DNA of 64,000 bases, taken from NCBI GenBank assembly GCA_030844895.1, contig JAUTDX010007415.1, positions 1 to 64,000 of the forward strand, given 5' to 3'. The position numbers were made by a program, and so were the translations under genes. Source of the stretch: Ambrosia x helenae (taxonomy: Eukaryota > Streptophyta > Magnoliopsida > Asterales > Asteraceae). Each line of letters opens with the position of its first letter. The stretch's first letter is position 1. The notes under the pieces were generated by a model that saw only the letters and a program-made list of their open reading frames with translations, ran no database searches and was not told the DNA's origin. This document shows positions 46,210-58,900 of this stretch, piece by piece.

Positions 46210-47672
46210 TACTTTGGTTTTTCCAAGTTGTAGAGTTTGTAGGTATTCTGTTTATTAATTTTAGTTTGTGTCTTTGTTTGAGGCCACGTGTGGGGATGGT
46301 CTGCATTCTTTTTATACTGGGATCTTCTCGTCCGTACTCAATCTCCATTTGGGCGAGGCGACCCTTTAAAAATCATTTTTGTAAACAGTCATCCCAACAC
46401 AGTTGTTTTTTTTCGATTTTACTTTTTGTCTTTTTAGTGTTTGTTTTGCAGGTTATTGATGCAGCCGCGAATGAAATGCTATACGGTTGCTTTGCACTTG
46501 GATGGAACAACTCAGGACACACTTTGCGAGGATTACATCACCGTATTACCAGGGGGCCTGTTCCACTTTACTTTTTAATTTTTATTTATTCTACTTTATT
46601 TTTAGTTCCTTCTCGCTACACATTGAGGACAATGTGCAATTTTAAGTGTGGGGATGGGAACTGCGTTTTAGTATAGTTTGAATATTTATTTAATAAAATA
46701 ATTAAAAAAAACAAAAAAATATATGAAAAAAACTGTAAAAAAAAAAGTTCCCTGATTTTGTATGCCTTGTAAATGGAAAATGATAGGTAAAATTAAGATT
46801 TTCGGTTTTTCTAATACTATATGTATAAGATAATAATAAAAAGTTAAAGAACATGTTGCTTGTGATGTGTTGGTAGGCCCGGCTGACTGTGATAGTTTCC
46901 CGAGTAGTGTAAAATATATAAAATAATAATATAATCATGAAATCTTGTGGGTTCTCGCCTTAGGTTGATTGGCAAAGTTTGAAACCGTTGATAGTATAAG
47001 AGGTACCACTATAAGTAAATGCCTATAAGTATTTTGAATCAAATGGCACACTTGATCCTTTTTATGAGCATAAATCCGGTGAAAAGTGGCGCCCAAAAAA
47101 AAGAGATCCACATATCCATCAATTGAGCTAGATAAAGAATAAAAAAAAATTAACTGAAGCCTATGGAGTCTCCCTCGGGGATGGTGACTCTGATCGAAAC
47201 TCCCTCTAGGTGAAGTTATAAAGACAATTACCAAAGCTCATGCTGTCACTCTTGGGGATAGTGACTCTGATTGAGACAACCTCTGGGTTAGGTATAAAAA
47301 AAATGTCTAAGCTCATAACCTTCATCCATCTTCCATCATATTTGATTCTCAATGCATAAAGGTATTTATATAAAGTGCTAGATAATAATCTTTGCCTCAT
47401 AAGCTTGATTCGGGATTAGGATGGAGTCGAGACGCTTGAGTGTGAGACCCTTAGATGATTGAATAAAATTGAACTTAATTGATTAAACACAAAAAGGGGG
47501 CTTGATTAGTTGGTGGTTGGGTTTATGTGGACCACAATACCAACAGTTGCATTTAGTATGTTGTTTTGCCTTGCTAAGAAAAGTATTGAAATAATTTGGA
47601 AACCGAATATCTTAATTATGATTCCATTGTATGCTTTTTCAGGGACGAAAAAGAGTCAAGTGTGGGGATGTT

Positions 47673-48599
47673 TGATGTGTCAAAAATCATATTTAAATAC
47701 ATGATTTAATTTTTATGTTTGATTTTGAATATTTGTGTACTGGCTCTTTTTGATTTGATTACTTGTTTGTTGGTTTTGATGTTCTAGGCATATAGGAATA
47801 TCCCTAGATTTAGAAATCATTCTAGTTTGATTAACTTTTGTTGTCGAGCCAGTTATTGCAGTTAGGAATAGCGCAAGTTTAACAGGTTTTTAAAATCAAT
47901 TAGCTAAGGTGTGCAATCCCTTCCCGAAGGTTAGGAATATAATTCGGGATTGCTAGGTTGACTAACTAGGCATTGTTTGGTAGTTTGGTTATCGCTAGGG
48001 CGAGACCAGTTACTTATTCGTGTTTAGAGTTTTCCTAGGATTTCATTCGTATTAGTTAAATCTGCTTCACAGTTTGGGAGTTTTCGATCCAAGAGTGGTT
48101 GATTAAAGGATTACTGTGGGATTTGGTTTCGCTGGGGCGATCCACTTTCATTTTAGCATCTCAATACTTGTCCCGCCTTGAGTCTAGTCGACTATCCTTG
48201 ACAGGAGGTTTATTAGGTGAGAACAGGGTGTCTAACCGGATTACATAGGTCAGCTTTTATAACCAGAGTCTAGGGATTCTACCCAGGTTACCAGCCTTCT
48301 TCCTATCTGATTTCTCCGGCTCCTTAAGTTCGTATTAGCTGTCGAGTTTTAAGTTTAATCTATTTAGTTTAATTAAGTTTATAATTATTAGTTTAACCTC
48401 CCGTATAAGTATTTATTTATTTAGGCTAGTATTCGGTAGAGGTTGTGATCTAGAGTTGCATTCGCGTCTTTGGGTTCGATACTCGGTCTTATCTGTTTAC
48501 TGCTTTGCGACCGGTACACTTGCTGTGCGTGTGTAGTTCTTAGGTGAGTCGTTTTAATTAAAGCTTGTGTTATTTTTATATATACATTTACACACATCA
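47673..48599 (+). repeat. LTR of the nested element
   Basis: 927 bp with perfect 8-bp inverted ends, TGATGTGT...ACACATCA. Preceded by the purine-rich GTGTGGGGATG. LINE ORF1 sequence resumes directly after it. Confidence 0.8.
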
Positions 48600-48854
48600 A
48601 GAAGCCATGTTAGAAAAAAAGAAGATGAAGCTCCAGGGAAGTGGACATGTGGTCGGTGATAACGAGAATGAACATTCTATCCCTTTGGAGGAACCGAGTG
48701 TGGAGTTTGAGGAGGACGTTTCTTGTGACGAGGATGAATGAAATGATTCGATGGCCTATGGCGAATGTCTAGGTATCGAAGTAGATGGTTTTGAGAAACA
48801 AGTCAGAATGATGATTAAGGGGGAAAAGGAGAATGTGGTTTCACCAGGAATTTT

Positions 48855-51800
48855 TTGACTCTTAACTCTAGGGGGTTTCCGGGATTGATAAACCGGGTTG
48901 GATTAAGAGGATTAAAAGGGAGGCGAGGATTTCTTTTTTGTGCTTACAAGAGACCCATCTCAATTCTGTTCCCGACTCTTATTGGTCTCGATTTTGGGAT
49001 AGATCTACTTTTCATTTTAAGGCCTCCTCTGCTGCTGGCCGTTCCGGGGGGCTGGTTTCGCTATGGGACCCTGCTATTTTTATGGCGGTTGCTTTCATTA
49101 CTGATCAACACTTCCTGGTTGTTTTGGGCTTTATGAAAGGTACGCAAAGTAGAGTTAATATTATGAATATCCATGCTCCTAATGTTGTTAGTATTAGGAG
49201 ACAATTTTGGGGTAAGGTTTCGGCTATTGTTTCTCAAAATGTGGGAATGTTGATTGCTCTGGGGGACTTCAATGAAGTCAGATCTGAATCGGAAAGGTTA
49301 AATTCGGGTTTTGATGCTAATGTTGCTGCTTGTTTTAATGAGTTCCTGAGAAACATGGGATGGGTGGAATACAATATGTGTAGAGGTCGTTTCACGTATA
49401 TTTCGGATAGTGCTGAAGTTAAGTGCAGCAAATTGGACAGAATTTTTGTCTGTCGCGAGTTCATGAACCTTTGGCCGAATGCTAAAGTGGAAGTTATCAG
49501 TAAAGGCATTTCGGATCATTGCCTTGTTACGTTCTCTTGCTGTACGTCGGATTTTGGTCCCCCCACCATTTAAGTTTTTTAATTCTTGGTTGAACTCCCC
49601 GGAATTGAATAGTATTGTGGTCTCGCGGGTTGGTAGTGGTATTATTGTGGGGAAACCGGATAAGTATTTGGCTGTGGTTCTTAAGGATATTAAGTTGGAT
49701 ATCAGGGCTTGGAGGAGTAAGGTGAAAGTTATTGAAGACAAGGTTAGGGTTGCGATTGACAGTGCCGTGAGTATGCTTGATCAGATGGTGGAAAATGCTA
49801 TCCTTAACGAGACCGGGAAGCGTTTTCAGGGTTGAGTTAAGGCTTAAAGCCCGAAAGATGGAGTTAAACAAGATTAAAGATCTTCAACAGATGCGAGATT
49901 AAATTGGATCAAACACGGGGACGAGAACTCTTCCTTCTTTCATGGTATAATTAACGCTAACAATGTGTCTCGGAGAATTCATGGGCTTTGTATAAATGGG
50001 AGGTGGTCATCGGATCCTGGGCTCATTATGGAGGAAACAAGAAGCTGGTTCCATAAACAATTTGCTGAGCCTTTAAGAAAACGTCTTGGTTTCTCGAATG
50101 TTGGGCTGCCGTGCATTTCTTCTATACAAGCCGATTCTCTTATTCAGCCTTTTAACACGGATGAGGTCTGGAATGCGGTTAAGAATTGCGATGGTAATAA
50201 AGCCCCGGGTCCGGACGGCTTTTCTTTAAAGTTTTACAAGAAGTTTTGGCATGTTCTCAAGCCTCTTGCCTGTGCCTTTGTGAACGATTTTTATGATTCC
50301 GGTATTATATCGGTTGGGTGCAACGGGTCCTTTATCACCCTTATTCCGAAAAAGATGGACCCGTAATCTTTAGAACACTTCAGACCTATCTCTCTACTAA
50401 GCTCGATGTATAAAATTCTGGCCAAAATTTTGATGTTGCGGATCAAGAGCATTATGCCCAATATTATAACCCATACTCAATCGGCCTTTGTGGATGGTCG
50501 ATATATTTTGGATAGCCCCTTAATTATTAGTGAAACGGTGTCTTGGGCCAAAAAAAGCTAAACGCTAACTTCTTATCTTCAAATTCGACTTTCGTAAAGC
50601 TTATGATTCGCTAAATTGGAAGTTTTTGTTTCGGGCGATGGGTTATGTGGGCTTTCCGGAGAAGTGGATTACGTGGATAAAAGGATGTCTTAAGTCGGGT
50701 AGGGGGTCGGTTCTTGTCAATGGTGCACCCATCGCGGAATTTCCTATCAAAAGAGGGCTTCGTCAAGGTGACCCTCTCTCGCCTTTCGTATTTATCATTG
50801 CCATGGAGGTGCTTTCAATGCTAATGAAACGGGCTGTGGATTTGGGTCTCTTTCATGGTTTTAAACTACCTAATAACGGGCCTACCCTTTCGCATCTTTG
50901 TTATGCCGACGATGTCTTATTTTTTGGCGAATAGTCCACTACAAATGACAAGAGTCTTAACCGCTTTCCGAAGTGGGCTAGTTTAATATCGGGGCTTGGG
51001 ATAAATCGACACAAGTGTAGGCTTTTTGGTGTTGGTGTGCCCGTGGAGGAGGTGGCCTCTTGTGCGAAAATTCTATATTGCAAAGCCGGTTCCCTTCCTT
51101 TTGGTTATCTCGGGGTCCCGATTGGCGCAAACATGAAATTAGCAAAATATTGGGGGCCGGTGATTGACAGGTTTACGAAGAAGTTGTCGTCTTGGAAAGC
51201 TAGACACCTATCATTGGCGGGTAGAGCTATGCTCGCCAAGTCAGTTTTGGGTAGTTTGCCATCTTACTGCCTTTCTATCTTTTCGGCGCCTAAAGGTATT
51301 CTAAAAAGATTAGAAGGTATTAGACGTGACTTTGTTTGGGGTATTTCGGATAGAAGTAAGAAGATAAGATGGATTAAATGGGGCAATGTGGTTAGAACAA
51401 ATTGTCGGGGTGGTCTCGGGATTGGAAGTATCCAAGATTTTAATACCGCCATGTTGTCTAAATGGTGGTGGAGGATGAGAAGCGATCCAAACCAATTATG
51501 GGTTAAAGTGATCCGAACGATACACGGCTTCTCTGTTTCAAACAAAATCATTCCGGTCAAGCAAATGGTCCCCGGCGTGTGGAAAGATATAAGCATGATT
51601 GACCGTGAGCTATTAGAGGGAGGGATAAATATTTTTGACAATTTAAAGGTGGCTGTGGGTGATGGAAGTTTGTCGAGCTTTTGGAAAGATCGGTGGCTCT
51701 CCTATGCTCCTCTTCGTCTTTTGTTTCCGGATTTGTACTCTTTGGCTGTCGATAAAGATGCTTTGGTGGAGTCTTGCTTCACCAACAATGGGGAAAACAT

Positions 51801-52515
51801 TGAGTGGGTTGGGAAATGGAAGCGCAACTTTTCTTCTTGCAGGGAATAATTAAGCTTTGCGGAGCTGATTCGGCAACTTACTCAGCATTCATTCGGCAAT
51901 GGAAAGGATGTTTGGAGCTAGAATAATAATGAATGGGCTGATTTTTCTATAAAAGACATTAGGCAACAGCTTGACAGGTGTAGACATGAAGTGACTTCGG
52001 ACGTTGGTAGCTGCTGGGAGCCTTGGGTTCCTCCAAAGGCTAACGTTCTGATGTGGAAGGTCCGTTTGGGAAAATTTGCTGTTATCCATGAGCTTTTAAA
52101 GAGGGGGGTTTCTTTGCCGAGTCATCATTGTGTCCGTTGCGGGTCTGGTATCGAAGACGTTGACCATGCTTTCCTTAACTGTGTGGTGGCCAAAGCTATA
52201 TGGTGGCAAATGTTTGTTTGAGTCAGAATACCCGTTCCTGCAGAGGTTAACAATTCCAGCGGCTTGTTGTCTTACATTGAGAATAGTCCCGGATCGAAGG
52301 TATGGAAGCGTTTGGTTTTTATCGTTGTTTGTTCTACCGTTTGGCGGTTGTGGTTTGCGAGGAATATGAAGATTTTTTACGGCAAATTCATCCCGATCAA
52401 CAAGATCGTAGATCTCATCAAGGAGGACGCGTTTGTTTGGGTGTGTAACCCGGCCAATATCCCAAAGCCGACTTCGGAGAATTGGCTTAACTTTGACATT
52501 GAGGTTTGTTTGTAG
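48855..52515 (+). pseudogene. LINE ORF2: endonuclease, reverse transcriptase, zinc-binding C-terminus
   Basis: The APE-type endonuclease lies in 48938-49573 with CLQETHLNS, ALGDFNEVR and SDHCLVTF, so its key E, D/N and D-H residues are present. Reverse transcriptase follows in pieces: APGPDGFSLKFYKKFW (50200), RGLRQGDPLSPFVF (50755) and the catalytic YADDVLFF (50900). The C-terminal zf-RVT segment reads HHCVRCGSGIEDVDHAFLNC (52120). Frame changes near 49570, 49835, 50366, 50570, 50935, 51849 and 52220 break it. Confidence 0.9.
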
Positions 52516-52638
52516 TTGTGTGTTGTTTCTTTCTTTTCATTTTGTTGCTTTTGTCTTGTTTTGTCCTTCTAGCCGCTTGATGGCTCTTTATATTATATAT
52601 AAAGTGATTTTTGCCGTTCAAAAAAAATATATTTTTGT

Positions 52639-53359
52639 TCGTGATAGTTTTCATATATTGATTGCTAATTTCCTAATTCAGAAATATTTAAGCATGCTAA
52701 AATGAATATAGTCTTTCAACCTTTTTCTTATAACACTGTGTAATTTATTTTTAGATAAATTGTTCATAATTATTTAAACTTTGAAACATAGGGAGGTTTG
52801 GATCACTGAATTACACCAAACATGTCGTAATAATAAGCATGTCGTATTAGAGAGTGGGTTTGTCTTTACCGACAACAAAATAAAAAGACGCGCAATGCGA
52901 GCCATCAAACACCCACGTTTAATTAAAAAGACCAAACTTACTAGTTAAATAAATTGAGAAGCTTTTAGATTCATCAAGCAAGTTGGGGCACGACCAAAGT
53001 TCAATATGTATATCTGTTTTGTGCAATATGGATATCTCTACCCATCTGGGAATACCGTTGTCGGTGTTCTAGGTATGTTCTAGGTAGGGGTGTCCGGGTA
53101 CCATTTTCGGGTTCTAGGCGTCAAGTCAGATAGGATGCTGGTAGTGGGTTTTAGGAGGAGTTTAGGGAAGAGTTAGGTTTAACAATAAAAAGATGCTTCA
53201 TTGGATTGGTGCCTCCAACTATGGTGCTTTAGGATAGTGAATCCTATTGTGATCCTGCAGCCTATACGTTCAAGCTTTCAAGCCCGAGCTAGTCCTGTCG
53301 GAAGGGGGTCCTGTCGTTGGGATAGTCAGCTTACACTACACGATTGGAGAGGATCTTCC
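52639..53359. other. Intergenic DNA between two LINEs
   Basis: AT-rich and then mixed sequence with no gene, RNA or complete repeat that I can support. Confidence 0.5.
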
Positions 53360-53515
53360 TTTTTTTTGAACAATCAAGATGAAACTTTTATTCACATCAC
53401 CAAAATGTTACACATTGCACCCAAGACCCAATAAGCTAGATACTACTTGGGTATGAACCACAAACAACAACCCACATACAATCGAATCCACCCACCCCCA
53501 GTTTTGAGCCGAGTC

Positions 53516-55920
53516 TTAGCCATTATCAAAAACCGTGAAATCGTACCATTTAGCCATATCTAAATCCAGTGTCTTCGCTGTTTTCGTCATCCACCAAAAT
53601 GATTCCGCCTTGATTTCTTCTACTAACCTTGTCGTTGCGGTGATCTCGTTATTGAAGATTTTTTTATTACGGCTGATCCATAGCTTCCACACAGTTAATA
53701 AAACAATTGCACAAAAGGCGTTTTTCTTTGATCTTGCCATATCCAGCCCACTGCAGAATTCGAGTAGATGGTTCAAATTTGTCGCTGAATCCGGAATTAT
53801 GATTTTAGTCCACTCGCCCATATGCCACCATAAAGCTCTCGCCCAAACACATTCGATGAAGAGATGGTCTGCTGTTTCTGGATGCATTCCACACTTGTTG
53901 CACAACCCGTTCCTCACCATTACACCTCTAAAGGCAAGATCTTCCGCCGTCGGTATTTTATTATCGATAGCCCTCCAAATAAAACAGTTAATCTTTGGCG
54001 TTACAATTTTATTCCACTTGAAGTTGTTCGAAGGGATCCCATCTGCACTTATCAGACCCAATGATTCTCTCACAGCCTTAACCGAAAAGTCTTTCGCCGC
54101 ATTTGTCGTTGTCCACCTCCATATATCATCCGAATTATTAATCTTAACCGATCTTAACATAACCTTAAGCGAGTCCCATTCAAGTATTTCAGTAGCCGAA
54201 GCTGGTTGTTTCTTCCACATTACTTCCCAAATCGCCTACCCGTTAACAATCTTGCAACAGTCCGCAACTTTAATTCTTTTTTTTCTGCATAATTCGAACA
54301 GAGCCGGTAACTTATCCTTGAGACTGCTGTCACAACACCGTATTTTATCCCAGAAACCAACCAAAATACCCTTCCCGGCGACACACGAAAACTTGGACTC
54401 CAGCGATAATCCTCTCTTACTGAAATCAGAATTCAGCGTGCCAATGGACCTACAGATGCCTGGAATATTTCTTTTGCACGGGACAAAGCTATACCTTGAG
54501 CTACCCGAATGGATTGCAGAAACGATCTTTCGCCACAATTGATTTTCCGACTTCTTAAAGCACCACCACCATTTTGACAATTGTGCTAAATTAAGATCTT
54601 TAATACACCCAACCCCGAGACCGCCAAACCTTTTCGGTTTAAGGATTTTCTCCGACGCCACCCAATTAATTTTATTCGAGTTAGATGTTCCATTCCATAA
54701 GAATTTTCTGCGAATACCTTCCAGAACTTTAATCACACCCTTAGGCACTTTGAAGAGCGAAAGGTAATAATTCGGTATAGCGCCCAGAACCGCTTTCACA
54801 AGAACCAGTCTCCCCGCAAAGGAAAGTGATCTAGCTTTCCAAGACGCCAACTTAGCATGAAACTTATCTATCACCAACTTCCAGCTCTTGATTCTTTTCA
54901 TATCATCTCCGACCGGTAAACCAAGATATATGAATGGCAAGTCACCTTTCAAACAACACAGTTTCTCTGGCATCCTTTCCACCTTAACATTACTCACATT
55001 AACCCCATACACTTTGCTCTTTAGAAGATTTATTTTGAGACCAGAAGCAAGAGAGAAACCCCTCAGGATCCGATTCAGACAAGTTACATTCTCCTCGGAC
55101 CACGAACCAAAGAACAACGCGTCGTCGGCATAAAAAAGATGAGATATTTCCGGGCCATTATTCGGTAGCTTAACACCCGAGAACACACCTTGATTAACCG
55201 CACTGGTCATCAACACGTGAAGCGCTTCCATAATAATCGTGAAAAGGAAAGGCGATAGTGGATCGCCTTGCCGAAGGCCTCCTTTTAATTAGAACTCTTT
55301 CTTGGACGACCCGTTTATGAGTACCATCGATCTCCCCGTCACTAACGAACACATGATCCAATTCTTCAATTTTGTCGGAAAACCCATATGGTGCATGACA
55401 TTTAGCAAAAATTTCCAAGACACGCAATCGTAAGCCTTTTCAAAATCCACCTTAAACATCAACATTTCAAGCCCCGTCTTTTTAGCCCATGAAACCAACT
55501 CGTTAGCTATCATCGGACCCTAAAAGATGTGTCTCCCTTGTATGAATGTTGATTGTTCCGAAGATATAACGCAGCCAAGCACCTTCTTCAGTCTTGAAAC
55601 CAAAACCTTTGAAATGATCTTCCTAATCACACCAATTAGAGAGATGGGTCTAAAATCCGATAGTGTAATTGGGTCCCTCCCTTTTGGAATAAGAGCAACG
55701 TAGGACGAGTTGCAAGAAAGGTGAATCGACCCAGTTGTATGGAATTCGTTTAGTATGTCCACCAAAGATTTTTCCAAATACCCCCAATAATGCTTCACGA
55801 ATCCGAATGAGAAACCATCCGGACCCGGGATTTCTCGTCTCCGCACTCTCATACCGCGTCTCGAATCTCTTGACTAGTAAAAGGCACCGTAAGACTGTTA
55901 GCATCTTCATCGGACAAATC
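53516..55920 (-). pseudogene. Reverse transcriptase and C-terminal region of the second LINE
   Basis: Minus-strand frames: PGPDGFSFGFVKHYW and FRPISLIGVIRKIISKVL (55852-55520), KVDFEKAYDCVSWKFL (55513-55289), the catalytic FYADDALFFG box in 55231-54236, and the zf-RVT domain with CNKCGMHPETADHLFIEC in 54220-53516. Stops or frameshifts lie between these blocks. Confidence 0.9.
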
Positions 55921-55921
55921 C

Positions 55922-58900
55922 GGGACTTAACCAATGCTAAAATCAGTCCCAGAATGACTTTGCAGGCCCACGCTCACCTGCACGAAGGCCGTGCACGCGA
56001 GAAGACAACGCAGGAAACTTGTAGGGCAAGAAATCAAAGACCGAAGAACATGCACGCCCGTGCCATTTCATGGTGCACGGCCGTGCCAGACATCACAGGA
56101 CAGACAAACTCTGCCATGCAGCAACAGTACGTACGTATAACTACAAGCACGCCCTCGACACCATTGTGCACGCCCGTGCAAGCCCTGGGAGGCCTATAAA
56201 TAGCAAGCTAACCCTCACCATTTGTTCATCCCTTCTTGTGCTCTCTTGGGCCGAACTCCAAACTTTTTCCAGAGATCTTGGGGTCTTGTGGGAGGCCTTC
56301 TGGCCATCCTAACATCCCTCAATGGTTAGGCTTCGCCCTACCTTGATCGGTCTAGCCAAGAAGAGGATCGTAGAGTAGTTATGTAATAATATCGAGGGTC
56401 GTGAGGATCAAGAGAGCTACATATCACTTGAAGATGGATAGCTTGTCTATTGTGACACCCGTCACCCTCATCTTTCGTCCGATTGACAATAATAGCCCTT
56501 CAAATATTTCCATTATAGTCCCTATAAGTTTCGTCGTTTTCAAAATTTATTTTAGAGTAAACTAAAAGTTTATCATTAATATTTATTATGGATCGGGTAT
56601 ACGTTATTATCAAATGTGTATCCGGAATGGATATTATAAAAATTTCAAGTTTTATAAAAGTGTAAAGTTAAACTTAGTTAAAACCCGAGGGACCATTTTT
56701 GCCAATATACAAAACTTTTAAAACAATCTGATTTTTTTCCTCTTGATCGGTTTTCCGGCAGCTGATTTCCGGCCGGCGATCAAACTTTCCGGCGACCACC
56801 TAACTCGCTCGTTAATGAACCTTTAACCCTAATAATTAATGCAATACGTTTCTCCATCCGTAATAAAGAGTTTTGGGCTATCAATTCGGTTTTTAAACGC
56901 GTTTAAATGAGAGTTTAATCGAATGTTAAGTTTCTAACTGACCGGGTTTAAAAAGCTTGCATAACGCTCGTTCTACTCGTCCATTATATAAATTGAATAT
57001 ACCATTACGTTTCTGAACTCATACCCATTCGAAACCCACTTAAAATTAGTTCTAATCGAGTCCAGAAAACTCCCAATCGACTATGTTTTGTTCGGGTCTT
57101 GAAGCCTTGATTTTGATCGATATGTACATTGTAAGTCCAGCTTTCTTATGCCGTTTTGTTTACCTAATAATCATCTTCGAAAGCCCTTTGGTTTCGGACC
57201 TTAACTGTATCAGAATCGGGTTATTGTATAAACTAGGGTTAGGGTTCTTAGTTGTTTATTTGGGGAAGAAGATGACCAATTACTTAGTGTTTAAATATTA
57301 TTATTAACCAAAACCTTCAACATATGTATCAAGTGTTCTAGTGGTTTGTGTGTGTGTTTGCCTCAAGAACCATCCAGGTTCGAGACCCATGCCCCACGAT
57401 TCTTTTTTTTCAGTTTTCTTTTTCTTTTTATTTTTTTTTTTTTATATTTTGATATTATAATCATTTATAATTCATGTAAACTTAGAATATTCATAATAAA
57501 TTCATTTTTGATCCAAAAATTATAAAAATTTAGGTGTAATATCTTGACACCATAAAGGAAATTACCACACTTTTATTTTCTGAAAAATGTCTTATTTTTA
57601 TTGATTTAATTTGTTTTAATCATATTTAATTGATAAAAATTTCGTTTTTAATGATTTTAATCTCAAACTTTTTGGGAAATTATCTCTCATCATCATGAAC
57701 TGAAATAAAAATTATTGGATCAGAAAACATTCATTTTTATTGATTTCCCTATTTTAAATCATTTAAACATGATTTAAATCAGTTTTAAATATAAATAAGT
57801 TTATAAAAATTATGGAAGAATTATTTTCATTGATTTACATCAGAAAGTATTTTTTTTCTATAAAAATAATATTTTTGGATCATGTCTTGTATTATTAGTT
57901 TTATTTATGTTTAATTAGACATAATTAGACATTTATTTATTTATACTATTTAAACATCTATTTTATAAATACTTGTCTTATAAAATATAAATATTCTTAT
58001 ATTGGAAAGTTTTAGTTATTATTTGTTGATCATTGTGTAACTCATAATTATACTTTTATGATTATTGTATTTATTTTAAATTAGTTAAAGTAATTAACTA
58101 AATTATTTTGTCTTAACTATTCCAAAACATATTTTTATCTAAATATTCAATTGGTAATAATTATATTACCTAAAACACATTTACACACTTTGCTATATTA
58201 TTTTTGACATACAACTTTTACATTAATACGATTTATCATAAGAACTCTAATTCCCCAAATCGACTTAGCAAACCCTAATGCCTTAGACCCTAGTTGCCTA
58301 AGACTTTTTAGACACTTCCTTATTAGTATTCATAAACTTTATAGGTTGAATTCCTCGGAATTCCCATTACTTAGCTCACGACCGCTTAAGTGGGATTTTG
58401 ATCGCTTTCGCAAACTGTGAGTATATCTTTCCCCTTTTCATGTTTTACACTTTTGGGGTGACTCATGTACGCTTATTAATTCACTAACTTAATCATGTTT
58501 TATCATATATTCACAATCGCAATTCTTGTATGTGTTTTACTTGTTGATCGCTGATAGTGTGTACTTATGACCTTAATCATTAACCGCTGGGCGGCCTAGC
58601 ATAGCAATAAATAGTACTTGATTATTGTTATGTGTGAACGATTATTCTCGTCGCCTACTATGAGCGAATACTATATATATGTGACTCTTGACTCTTTGAA
58701 CGAAAGGTTTGATTTTGGGTAGCATTTGTACACAGCTTGAACACTAAATTGTAGACAGTATAATACGTGAATTGCGAAATTCTTTATCTACTATATGTAT
58801 TCGAAACAGGGTATCCCCACCAATACATTTTGTATTGACAAAATTATTTTCGTACATGTTTCAGGATATTTATGAGACGACTTTTTAGCTTTTGGAATTC

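Larger units (their letters stand above)
45243..48599 (+). mobile_element. 3' portion of an Athila/Tat-like LTR element inside the LINE
   Basis: It ends with a 927-bp LTR (47673-48599). The internal part has the phrase ACATTGAGGACAATGT followed by AAGTGTGGGGATGG at 46620-46660, and AAGTGTGGGGATG again just before the LTR. Such phrases are typical of the 3' regions of Athila/Tat elements. There is no 5' LTR, RT or integrase, so the 5' part was deleted along with some LINE sequence. The left junction is approximate. Confidence 0.6.
44189..52628 (+). mobile_element. L1-type LINE with a nested LTR-element fragment
   Basis: Flanked by the 10-mer ATATTTTTGT (44179-44188 and 52629-52638), ending in a short A-run after CCGTTC. 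It contains ORF1 with an RNA-recognition-like domain, ORF2 with endonuclease, reverse transcriptase and a C-terminal zinc-binding domain, and an unrelated insertion at about 45243-48599. Without that insertion it is about 5.1 kb, close to full length for plant L1. Frameshifts and stops make it inactive. Confidence 0.88.
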
